This document shows, in pieces, positions 1-5,863 of a DNA stretch of 7,759 nt. Below the pieces are notes generated by a model that ran no database searches, was not told the DNA's origin, and saw nothing but the letters and a program-made list of their open reading frames with translations. Source of the DNA: an uncultured Ruminococcus sp. (GTDB taxonomy: Bacteria > Bacillota > Clostridia > Oscillospirales > Acutalibacteraceae); contig CAJOHT010000003.1 in NCBI GenBank assembly GCA_905234305.1, positions 17,925 to 25,683 on the forward strand, given 5' to 3'. The position numbers and the translations under genes are program-made. How positions within the stretch are numbered: the first letter of the stretch is position 1; every line of letters begins with the position of its first letter.

Positions 1-272
1 TTATCTGCGGAAAAGACGTATTGTACCAGCTTATGGCGGGCGGACTTATTCTCGGCGCGTTTTTTATGGCAACCGATTATTCCTCAACTCCCGCGACTAA
101 ATGGGGAAAAATCATTTTCGGAATAGGCTGCGGTCTTATTACCGTGCTTATCCGCTTCTGGGGCAACTTCCCCGAAGGCGTAAGTTTCTCGATACTTCTT
201 ATGAATATCCTGACTCCGTATATCGAAAAGCTCACGCGGGCTAAGCCTCTAATCGGAGGTGGTAAGGTATGA
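1..272 (+). CDS. rnfD: RnfD, Rnf complex membrane subunit D (3' part only)
   Basis: This is the C-terminal 89 residues of RnfD; the gene begins outside the window, and the reading frame is open from base 3. RnfD is an integral membrane subunit of the ferredoxin:NAD+ oxidoreductase (Rnf) and is related to NqrB. The visible part has the family's late signature GAFFMATDY, followed by a Thr/Pro-rich loop (TPATKWGK), a Gly-rich membrane helix (IIFGIGCGLITVLIR), the PEGVSFSILLMN segment and a short polar tail. The covalent-FMN threonine motif expected in RnfD would lie upstream and cannot be checked. The stop overlaps the rnfG start as ATGA, which suggests translational coupling. The identity is clear from sequence and from the following rnfG-E-A-B order. 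Confidence 0.93.
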   Translation, partial: ICGKDVLYQLMAGGLILGAFFMATDYSSTPATKWGKIIFGIGCGLITVLIRFWGNFPEGVSFSILLMNILTPYIEKLTRAKPLIGGGKV

Positions 273-793
273 AAAAAGATGTAATTAAGCCTATAGCGGT
301 GCTTGTCAGCATATGTCTTATCGTAACGGCGCTGCTCGCGTACATAAATTCCGTTACCGCTCCTATTATTAAAGCGGCAGAAGAAAAAGCCGCGGCAGAG
401 GCGAGAGCCGAGGTTCTTTCCAAAGCGGACAGCTTTGAGCTTATGGATATCAAAAACCTTCCCGAATGCGTAGACGAGGTTTATAAAGCTAAGAACGGCG
501 CGGGTTACGTATTTATGCTTACCGTTAAGGGCTACGGCGGAGATATGAAACTAATCTGCGGAATAAAATCCGACGGCACTATTGAGCAGAGTAAAACTCT
601 ATCCCATTCCGAAACAAGCGGACTCGGTTCAAAAACCGCCGAAGACCCCTACAGAAAACAGTATTCGGGTAAAAACGGAAAAAACGTAGATGAGGTTGAC
701 GCGATTTCAGGAGCGACAATTTCCTCAACCGCCTATAAAAAGGCGATAAATGACGCGTTTAAGGCGTACGAGATGGTAAAGGAGGCGCGGTGA
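269..793 (+). CDS. rnfG: RnfG, FMN-carrying subunit of the Rnf complex
   Basis: RnfG is an electron-transfer subunit with one N-terminal membrane anchor (about residues 9-27) and an extracytoplasmic FMN-binding domain. The flavinylation motif DxxSGAT is seen as D144-A-I-S-G-A-T150. In this family the final Thr receives FMN through a phosphodiester bond made by ApbE, so T150 is the predicted site; apbE itself is not in this window. Other family marks are KGYGG (residues 87-91) and HSETSGLG (113-120). At 174 residues it is slightly short for the family, but both ends look complete. The ATG at 269 overlaps the rnfD stop and has GGAGG at 255-259, nine bases upstream. The segment at residues 35-50 is Ala/Glu-rich and probably helical. 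Confidence 0.95.
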   Translation: MKKDVIKPIAVLVSICLIVTALLAYINSVTAPIIKAAEEKAAAEARAEVLSKADSFELMDIKNLPECVDEVYKAKNGAGYVFMLTVKGYGGDMKLICGIKSDGTIEQSKTLSHSETSGLGSKTAEDPYRKQYSGKNGKNVDEVDAISGATISSTAYKKAINDAFKAYEMVKEAR

Positions 794-1467
794 TGACCAG
801 GCTTGAAAACTTTTCAAAAGGCATTATAAAAGAAAACCCCGTGCTTGTGCTGGTACTCGGAACCTGTCCGACACTCGCGACCTCTACTAACGTAATGAGC
901 GCGCTGGGTATGGGTATAGCCGCTACGGTGGTACTGCTCTGCTCCAATATCGTAATTTCCGCGCTCAGGAAGGTTATTCCCGATAAGGTAAGAATCCCCT
1001 GCTTTATAGTATTGATAGCTGGATTTGTAACAATGGTACAGATGCTCGTAAAGGCTTTCGCTCCCGCGCTCGACCTAAGCCTGGGGATATATCTCCCGCT
1101 TATCGTAGTTAACTGTATTATCTTAGGCAGAGCCGAGATGTTCGCTCAGAAAAACAGCGTTATAGACTCAGCGATAGACGGACTCGGAATGGGCGCTGGT
1201 TTTACACTGACTCTCGTTTTAATGGGTACTATCCGCGAGGTTTTCGGCAGCGGAACGTTTTTCGGAATGCCGATACCTGTGCTTGCGGATAACAACGTTT
1301 CTATTCTAACTATGGCTCCCGGCGGATTTTTCGTATTCGGACTGCTAATCGCGCTCGTCAATAAATTGAGCGGAGATAAACCGAAGAAAAAGTTCGGATG
1401 CGCGGGATGTCCGTCCGCGGCAATATGCGGACAGAATAAAGGCGGGGAGGCTGCGGTAAATGACTAA
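793..1467 (+). CDS. rnfE: RnfE, Rnf complex membrane subunit E
   Basis: RnfE is a polytopic membrane subunit homologous to NqrD. It pairs with RnfA in inverted topology around an intramembrane iron centre. The protein has about six hydrophobic helices and the two conserved half-site cysteines, in GTCPTLA (C25) and VVNCIIL (C108). I place the start at ATG 793, with GGAGG at 781-785 seven bases upstream and a TGATG junction with rnfG. A GTG at 790 is possible but would leave only four bases of spacing. The protein is then 224 residues. The C-terminal tail after about residue 190 is hydrophilic and Cys-rich, with C203-x2-C206-x5-C212 in a Lys/Gly setting, which the E. coli-type protein lacks. 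The gene overlaps rnfA by eight bases. Confidence 0.94.
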   Translation: MTRLENFSKGIIKENPVLVLVLGTCPTLATSTNVMSALGMGIAATVVLLCSNIVISALRKVIPDKVRIPCFIVLIAGFVTMVQMLVKAFAPALDLSLGIYLPLIVVNCIILGRAEMFAQKNSVIDSAIDGLGMGAGFTLTLVLMGTIREVFGSGTFFGMPIPVLADNNVSILTMAPGGFFVFGLLIALVNKLSGDKPKKKFGCAGCPSAAICGQNKGGEAAVND

Positions 1468-2035
1468 GTTGATTATTATCCTCCTCTCGGCGGTATTTAT
1501 TAATAACTACATACTCTCGAGGTTTTTAGGCATTTGCCCCTTCCTCGGAGTAAGCAAAAAGCTCGACTCCGCTACGGGTATGAGTTTAGCGGTAATTTTC
1601 GTAATGCTTATCGCTACAGCGGTAACGTGGCCGATTCAGATGTTCCTGTTGGTGCCTAATGATTTGGGATATTTACAGACTATTGTATTTATTCTCGTAA
1701 TCGCGGCTTTGGTACAGCTTGTTGAAATCGTGCTAAAAAGATATCTCCCGTCGCTTCATAAGTCGCTCGGAGTTTATCTTCCGCTTATTACTACTAACTG
1801 CGCTATCTTAGGCGTTACTATTTTAAATATTGACGAAGGATATTCGTTTATTGAATCAATGGTAAATTCACTCGGTTCGGGACTAGGATTTATGCTCGCG
1901 ATGATTATGTTCTCGGGAGTAAGGAGCAAGCTTGAGGGCGCCGATATCCCGAAATCGTTTAATAACTCTTGTCGCGGCGTCTATTACCTCGCTGTCATTT
2001 ATGGGCTTCGGCGGAGTAATAGAGAATTTGTTTAA
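1460..2035 (+). CDS. rnfA: RnfA, Rnf complex membrane subunit A, frameshifted near the 3' end
   Basis: RnfA, the NqrE homologue, is a six-helix membrane subunit that forms the intramembrane iron site with RnfE. Conserved cysteines are seen in GICPFLG (C26) and TTNCAIL (C114). The family match holds through IPKSF (to F167). After that the frame as it stands reads an unrelated 24-residue tail. The expected family ending, with the SLSFMGFGG motif, is present at 1965-2039 in another frame. Compared with the family, about 11 bases are missing just after the Phe codon at 1958-1960. The out-of-frame stop lies only four bases before the proper one, so the 191-residue product has a normal length and the defect is easy to overlook. 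The start ATG 1460 has GGGGAGG nine bases upstream. This may be a real mutation or a sequence error. Confidence 0.88.
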   Translation: MTKLIIILLSAVFINNYILSRFLGICPFLGVSKKLDSATGMSLAVIFVMLIATAVTWPIQMFLLVPNDLGYLQTIVFILVIAALVQLVEIVLKRYLPSLHKSLGVYLPLITTNCAILGVTILNIDEGYSFIESMVNSLGSGLGFMLAMIMFSGVRSKLEGADIPKSFNNSCRGVYYLAVIYGLRRSNREFV

Positions 2036-2039
2036 GTAA
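1965..2039 (+). pseudogene. rnfA: Displaced C-terminal end of RnfA (out-of-frame remnant)
   Basis: Read from ACT at 1965, this stretch gives 24 residues beginning TLVAASITSLSFMGFGG and ending ENLFK before TAA at 2037. It matches the last transmembrane helix and conserved FMGF motif of RnfA proteins. It has no start of its own. Restoring about 11 bases between 1960 and 1965 would join it to the upstream frame. Its stop sits 12 bases before the rnfB start, which is natural spacing for this operon. Confidence 0.85.
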
Positions 2040-2051
2040 GGGGGAAGCTGT

Positions 2052-2849
2052 ATGAACGCAATTCTTACGGCGGTAATCCCCGTAGCAATAATAGGACTTG
2101 TATGCGCGGCTGTTCTCGTTATAGCCTCTAAGATTATGGCGGTCAAAGAGGACGAGCGGTTCCCGAAAATAAGGGAATGCCTCCCTGGAGCTAACTGCGG
2201 AGCCTGCGGATTCGCGGGCTGCGACGGTTACGCGAAGGCGCTGTGCGATAATGACAAAACGCCGACAAACCTCTGTATCCCTGGAGCGGACGCGGTTTCA
2301 AAGCAGTTAAGCGATATTTTGGGGGTAGATTTTGAGGATGTTGAGGAGCAGGTCGCGGTTGTACATTGTACGGGCGACTGCGAAAATACCGAGGACGCTG
2401 TTGACTACCGCGGAATAAAATCCTGCTCGGCGGCTAAGCTCGTATTCGGCGGAAAAGGAAAATGCGGTTACGGCTGTTTAGGCTTAGGCGATTGTAAAAA
2501 TGTCTGTCCTAATGACGCGATCGTTGTTGAAAACGGTCTTGCGCGTATATGCAGACCCGACTGCGTAGGCTGCGGGATGTGCGTTAAAGCCTGCCCGAAC
2601 GGAATTATCACGCTGATACCGTTAGCTAAAAATACTGCCGTGATGTGCAGTAATAAGGATAAGGGCGCCGTTACACGAAAAGTCTGTAAAATCGGTTGTA
2701 TCGGATGTAAAAAATGCGAAAAGGTTTGCCCGTCTGAGGCAATCAAGGTCGTTAACAACATCGCGGTAATCGATTACGCTAAATGTGAAAACTGCGGAGC
2801 CTGCGCGGAAAATTGTACAACGAAATGTATTAAGATTATAGGAAATTAA
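2052..2849 (+). CDS. rnfB: RnfB, multi-[4Fe-4S] electron-entry subunit of the Rnf complex
   Basis: RnfB is the ferredoxin-like subunit thought to accept electrons from reduced ferredoxin. It has an N-terminal membrane anchor (residues 3-26), then a [4Fe-4S] module with C49-x2-C52-x4-C57-x17-C75. Ferredoxin-type clusters follow: C138/C142/C148/C152, C171/C174/C177/C181, C216/C219/C222/C226 and C245/C248/C251/C255. That makes five predicted clusters. Extra cysteines (C43, C65, C106, C110, C125, C199, C212, C259) are not assigned. At 265 residues it is longer than the enterobacterial RsxB type and fits the long clostridial type. The ATG at 2052 follows a GGGGGAAG site at 2040-2047. It is the last gene of the operon and is followed by a terminator. 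Confidence 0.95.
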   Translation: MNAILTAVIPVAIIGLVCAAVLVIASKIMAVKEDERFPKIRECLPGANCGACGFAGCDGYAKALCDNDKTPTNLCIPGADAVSKQLSDILGVDFEDVEEQVAVVHCTGDCENTEDAVDYRGIKSCSAAKLVFGGKGKCGYGCLGLGDCKNVCPNDAIVVENGLARICRPDCVGCGMCVKACPNGIITLIPLAKNTAVMCSNKDKGAVTRKVCKIGCIGCKKCEKVCPSEAIKVVNNIAVIDYAKCENCGACAENCTTKCIKIIGN

Positions 2850-2860
2850 TAATAGCTATT

Positions 2861-2901
2861 AATCGGACAGAATGATTATTTTATATTTCTGTCCGATTTT
2901 T
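2861..2901 (+). terminator. Rho-independent terminator of the rnf operon
   Basis: A perfect 12-bp inverted repeat, AATCGGACAGAA (2861-2872) and TTCTGTCCGATT (2887-2898), encloses a 14-base A/T loop. The 3' arm runs into five T residues (2897-2901). It lies 12 bases after the rnfB stop and ends the operon before the separately promoted minD-like gene. Confidence 0.9.
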
Positions 2902-2991
2902 CCGTAATCGCCTGGGGCAAAATATCCTAAATCCGCACCCCGATGCAAAAAATAGTCAATTTAAACAATAATATAATGTTAAATTTGTTCA

Positions 2992-3008
2992 AAAAACCAG
3001 CGGTTTTT
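2992..3008. repeat. Small A/T-rich inverted repeat upstream of the minD promoter
   Basis: AAAAACC (2992-2998) and GGTTTTT (3002-3008) form a 7-bp perfect stem with a 3-base loop. It sits immediately upstream of the predicted -35 box. It could be a weak terminator for residual rnf transcription or a protein-binding site; nothing in the sequence decides between these. The rest of 2902-3010 shows no gene. A TATAAT at 2972-2977 has no good -35 partner. Confidence 0.35.
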
Positions 3009-3010
3009 AC

Positions 3011-3039
3011 TTGCCCTTTAGGTAAAAATGTGGTAATAT
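3011..3039 (+). promoter_or_regulatory. Predicted sigma-A-type promoter with extended -10 for the minD-like gene
   Basis: TTGCCC (3011-3016) and TAATAT (3034-3039) are separated by exactly 17 bases. The -10 box is preceded by TGG, giving an extended TGn motif. A start near 3046 would leave a leader of only about 11 bases, starting at the GAGG ribosome site (3046-3049) of the ATG at 3057. That is very short, so transcription may also begin further upstream. Confidence 0.55.
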
Positions 3040-3056
3040 GTATACGAGGTAGTGTT

Positions 3057-3791
3057 ATGAACGACGTTATTGTAGTAGCTTCCGGAAAAGGCGGAACGGG
3101 GAAAAGTACCGTTTGCGTCGGACTTGCGGTTGCTTTAGTAAAACAGAACAATAGAGTTTTGCTGATAGACTGCGACTGCGGTATGCGCGGAATTGATTTA
3201 ATGCTCGACGTTGAACAGGAGATTTTATTCGACTGTTCGGATGTAGTATGCGGTAACTGTAAGCCGCGCGACGCGGTTTATCGAAGCAGAAATCTTAACG
3301 AACTTGACCTTATGGCGGCGCCGTTCGATACTGATAACGAAATAAGCCCTTCTGTATTTAAACAGATGGTGGACGAGCTTAAGGACGATTATGTGATTAT
3401 CGACTCCCCCGCGGGAATAGGTTCAGGCTTCGCGACTGCTGCCGCTCCCGCCGACCGAGCGCTGATTGTTACTAACGCCGAGCCTACGAGCATAAGAGGC
3501 GCTATTAAAATCCGCAACAGGCTTAAGAGCCTTGAGCTTGACGATATAAGGCTCGTTATAAACCGTTTTGACCGAAAGCAATTCGAGGCTAACGCCTGTT
3601 ACGCCGATATCGACGAGGTTATTGACGTAGTAGGAGTAAGGCTTATCGCCTTTATTCCGTATGACAGCCGCTTAAGCGCTATGCTCCAAAACGGCTACGC
3701 CGAGCTTAACTGGTCGCCCGCGGTTACGGTTTTTGACTGCCTCGCTAAACGAATCGGCGGAGAGAAGATCCCTCTCGCGTATAAAGGATAA
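3057..3791 (+). CDS. minD: MinD/ParA-family P-loop ATPase, MinD-like, without membrane-targeting tail
   Basis: This is a deviant Walker-A ATPase of the MinD/ParA family. It shows GKGGTGKS at residues 10-17 with the signature Lys K11 and Walker Lys K16, the A' region DCDCGMRGID (38-47) aligning with MinD D38/D40, the switch/Walker-B segment VIIDSPAG (D116) and VINRF (167-171). I chose ATG 3057 because the protein then begins in MinD style (MNDVIVVASGKGG) and has GAGG at 3046-3049, seven bases upstream. An in-frame ATG at 2943 would add 38 unlikely residues spanning the promoter. The 244-residue protein stops shortly after GGEKIPL and lacks the basic amphipathic helix that tethers MinD to the membrane. 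No minC or minE is adjacent. mgsA lies 44 bases downstream. It may place the septum or have another ParA-like role. Confidence 0.82.
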   Translation: MNDVIVVASGKGGTGKSTVCVGLAVALVKQNNRVLLIDCDCGMRGIDLMLDVEQEILFDCSDVVCGNCKPRDAVYRSRNLNELDLMAAPFDTDNEISPSVFKQMVDELKDDYVIIDSPAGIGSGFATAAAPADRALIVTNAEPTSIRGAIKIRNRLKSLELDDIRLVINRFDRKQFEANACYADIDEVIDVVGVRLIAFIPYDSRLSAMLQNGYAELNWSPAVTVFDCLAKRIGGEKIPLAYKG

Positions 3792-3835
3792 TATAGATAA
3801 TAACATAGATTTTTATAAGGAATCGGAGGTACGGT

Positions 3836-4231
3836 ATGAATATTGCACTTATTGCCCATGACGAGAAAAAAGAATTAATGATACAGTTTTGTATAGCGTA
3901 TTGCGGTATTTTAAGCAGAAATAATCTATGCGCTACAGGTACAACGGGTAAAATAATCGCGGAGGCTACGGGACTTGAGGTTACGGGCTTTTTAGCGGGT
4001 TCTCAGGGCGGCGACCAGCAGATTGCCGCGCGTATCGCGTGCAATGAAATAGATATGCTGCTGTTCTTCCGTGATCCTCTTAATCCTAAGCCTAACGAGC
4101 CTAACGATATGAATTTATTAAGACTTTGCGATATGCATAATATCCCTGTCGCGACTAATATCGCGACTGCCGAGGTACTTATCCACGGTCTTGAAAGAGG
4201 AGACCTTGACTGGAGAAACATTATAAAGTAA
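3836..4231 (+). CDS. mgsA: Methylglyoxal synthase
   Basis: MgsA converts dihydroxyacetone phosphate to methylglyoxal and phosphate, a glycolytic overflow bypass, in the cytosol. The 131-residue protein fits the short Gram-positive form. Conserved elements by E. coli equivalence are H8-D9 (H19-D20), K12 (K23), TGTTG at 34-38 (phosphate binding), GGDQQ with catalytic D60 (D71), and D80-P-L-N (D91). Further downstream the usual P-H-x-P-D is instead P86-N-E-P-N90-D91, so the equivalents of E. coli H98 and D101 are both Asn, with an Asp one position later. The start has GGAGG at 3825-3829, six bases upstream. It is probably cotranscribed with the minD-like gene and is followed by a terminator. The fold assignment is firm; activity is inferred. 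Confidence 0.93.
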   Translation: MNIALIAHDEKKELMIQFCIAYCGILSRNNLCATGTTGKIIAEATGLEVTGFLAGSQGGDQQIAARIACNEIDMLLFFRDPLNPKPNEPNDMNLLRLCDMHNIPVATNIATAEVLIHGLERGDLDWRNIIK

Positions 4232-4248
4232 AATAAATAAGTTGCTAT

Positions 4249-4276
4249 AGGGCGGCGTAGGCTGCCCTTTAGTTTT
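4249..4276 (+). terminator. Rho-independent terminator after mgsA
   Basis: AGGGCGGC (4249-4256) pairs with GCTGCCCT (4261-4268) across a GTAG loop, with one G-T wobble. It is followed by TTAGTTTT. It lies 17 bases after the mgsA stop and separates the minD-mgsA unit from hisS-aspS. Confidence 0.78.
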
Positions 4277-4461
4277 GTAAGAGGGATAAAAAGAATTAAG
4301 AGGTAAGAGATTTAAGATAATAAGTAATAGGGATTAGTCGAACGCAGAACGTTTCCGATGTATCCAAAGTACGGCAGAGGCTTTGACGTATGGGGATAGC
4401 ACATTTCAGAGAGGGAATGCACGGATTGACGAGGAGATATAAAAAAGAGGAGAATTAAAAT
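4277..4461 (+). other. hisS upstream leader of unknown nature
   Basis: No gene or named RNA is recognisable in these 185 bases. The first ~50 bases (4277-4330) are purine- and A-rich. A more mixed-composition block follows (about 4331-4437) with only short possible stems, such as AACG/CGTT around 4341-4353. I see no T-box sequence and no convincing -35/-10 pair for hisS. Just before hisS, GAGGAGA occurs twice (4431-4437 and 4447-4453); the second copy is the ribosome binding site. The block could be an untranslated leader, a small RNA or a decayed repeat. Confidence 0.4.
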
Positions 4462-5772
4462 ATGGGAGTAATCACGAAGAAAATTAAAGGTACCGAGGAT
4501 GTACTGCCTAAGCAGAGCTACAGATGGCAGTTTGTCGAGAATATAATGAGGGAGGAAGCCGCGAATTTCGGTTTTAAGGAAATCCGCACTCCCGTGTTTG
4601 AGCATACCGAGCTTTTCGCCCGAGGCGTAGGCCAGACGACCGACGTAGTTCAAAAGGAAATGTATACCTTCGATACTAAAGGCGGCGAAAGCGTAACGCT
4701 CCGCCCCGAGGGAACCGCGGGAGCCGCGAGAGCGATTCTCGAGCATTCGCTTACTAACGAAGGACTTCCCATAAAGGCGTACTACCTTACTTCCTGCTAC
4801 CGCTACGAAAAACCTCAGGCGGGCAGACTCAGGGAATTCCACCAGTTCGGTATTGAGGAATACGGTACATCTTCCCCGATAGCCGATGCCGAGGTTATCT
4901 CGCTCGCTAACTCAATTTTTAAAAGATTACAGATTAAGGATTTGCACCTTGAAATCAACTCAATCGGCTGTCCCGAGTGCCGCGCGAAATATAACGAAGC
5001 GCTTAAGGAGTATTTTTCGCAGTATAAAGATAAGCTCTGCGGAAACTGCCTTAACCGACTCGAGAGAAATCCGATGCGTCTTATAGACTGTAAGGTTCCT
5101 TCCTGTCACGAAATCGCCGAAGGCGCGCCGAGTATTCTCGATTATCTCTGCGATGAATGCACCGAGCATTTTGAACAGGTTAAGAAGTACCTTGAGGCTT
5201 CTAAAATTGAATATAAAATCAATCCGACTATTGTACGCGGACTCGATTACTATACAAAAACCGTTTTTGAGTTTGTATCCGACGCTATCGGAAGCCAAGG
5301 CACCGTATGCGGCGGAGGCCGTTACGACGGGCTTATTGAGGAGCTGGGCGGTCAGCACCTGCCTTCGCTCGGTTACGCTATGGGTATTGAGCGCCTTTTG
5401 ATGGTAATGGAAAATCAGGGTATTGAAATACCCGCTCCCGAACCCTGCGCGCTGTATATAGCCGCTTTGGGCGAGGACGCTCAGTTTAAGGCTTACGAGC
5501 TTGTCAATACGATAAGGCTGAGCGGACTTCCCGCCGAGGGCGACGTCGTAGGCAGAGGCTTAAGGGCCCAGATGAAATACGCCGATAAAATCGGAGCGCG
5601 TTTCAGTATGGTTCTCGGAGAAAACGAGCTTAACGAGAATAAAGCTAAGGTTAAGAATATGATAACAGGCGAACAGACGGAGCTTAATCTCGACGAAAGT
5701 TTCGCGGTAAAATTCGCTTCGCTTCATATGGCGGCAAAATTTGATACGGCTAATTTAGATAACAAGGGATAA
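4462..5772 (+). CDS. hisS: Histidyl-tRNA synthetase (HisRS)
   Basis: HisRS is a class IIa aminoacyl-tRNA synthetase that charges tRNA-His in the cytosol. The 436-residue length is normal. The N-terminal KGTEDVLP segment leads into motif 1. Motif 2 is CYRYEKPQAGR (R114), followed by FHQFG. The histidine-specific HisA signature is RGLDYYT (259-265) with catalytic R259. Motif 3 is GYAMGIERL (R311). The C-terminal anticodon-binding domain runs from about residue 325. The insertion domain holds four Cys pairs (C170/C173, C193/C196, C210/C215, C230/C233), suggesting a metal-stabilised module; similar cysteines are common in Firmicute HisRS. The start has GAGGAG at 4447-4452, nine bases upstream. 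aspS follows with no terminator between them, so the two are probably cotranscribed. Confidence 0.96.
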   Translation: MGVITKKIKGTEDVLPKQSYRWQFVENIMREEAANFGFKEIRTPVFEHTELFARGVGQTTDVVQKEMYTFDTKGGESVTLRPEGTAGAARAILEHSLTNEGLPIKAYYLTSCYRYEKPQAGRLREFHQFGIEEYGTSSPIADAEVISLANSIFKRLQIKDLHLEINSIGCPECRAKYNEALKEYFSQYKDKLCGNCLNRLERNPMRLIDCKVPSCHEIAEGAPSILDYLCDECTEHFEQVKKYLEASKIEYKINPTIVRGLDYYTKTVFEFVSDAIGSQGTVCGGGRYDGLIEELGGQHLPSLGYAMGIERLLMVMENQGIEIPAPEPCALYIAALGEDAQFKAYELVNTIRLSGLPAEGDVVGRGLRAQMKYADKIGARFSMVLGENELNENKAKVKNMITGEQTELNLDESFAVKFASLHMAAKFDTANLDNKG

Positions 5773-5790
5773 TAACTGAAATCCACTTAC

Positions 5791-5850
5791 TCCTTATCCG
5801 CCCACGGTAAGGTTGTAAATACTTTATTGGCTATTTGTGGGCGGAAAGGA
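5791..5850 (+). promoter_or_regulatory. Candidate translational switch in the hisS-aspS intergenic leader
   Basis: TCCTTATCCGCCCAC (5791-5805) pairs with GTGGGCGGAAAGGA (5837-5850): 14 base pairs with one bulged A (5796) and a 31-base loop. The 3' arm contains the aspS Shine-Dalgarno GGAAAGGA (5843-5850), so the stem would hide it. An alternative hairpin, CCTTATC (5792-5798) with GGTAAGG (5806-5812) across a 7-base loop, uses the same 5' arm and would free the site. No T-run follows, so it is not an intrinsic terminator. A regulatory role is inferred, and no ligand or protein is suggested by the sequence. Confidence 0.5.
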
Positions 5851-5863
5851 TATGGAAACTATT

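Noticed and set aside
2943..3056. N-terminal extension of the MinD-like protein from ATG 2943
   Set aside because: It would translate through the predicted promoter, has no good ribosome site, and MinD proteins begin right before the P-loop as the ATG at 3057 does.
4358..4399. 13-residue mini-ORF upstream of hisS as a possible attenuator leader peptide
   Set aside because: No Shine-Dalgarno precedes it, it has no run of His codons, and no terminator hairpin follows it.
4277..4461. T-box riboswitch ahead of hisS-aspS
   Set aside because: Looked for the conserved antiterminator sequence (around TGGNACC) and a terminator stem; neither is present, and the region is short for a T-box.
4312..4842. 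Long antisense open frame overlapping the hisS leader and the hisS 5' end
   Set aside because: Most of it is opposite the well-supported hisS coding sequence, it has no ribosome site or family resemblance, and it fits a chance frame.
5791..5851. hisS-aspS inverted repeat as an intrinsic terminator
   Set aside because: No T-run follows the 3' arm and the stem runs directly into the aspS start region.
5837..5863. Upstream aspS starts at GTG 5837 and ATG 5852
   Set aside because: GTG 5837 lacks a ribosome site and lies inside the stem; ATG 5852 is one base from the SD sequence. ATG 5864 matches the family N-terminus better, though ATG 5852 is not fully excluded.
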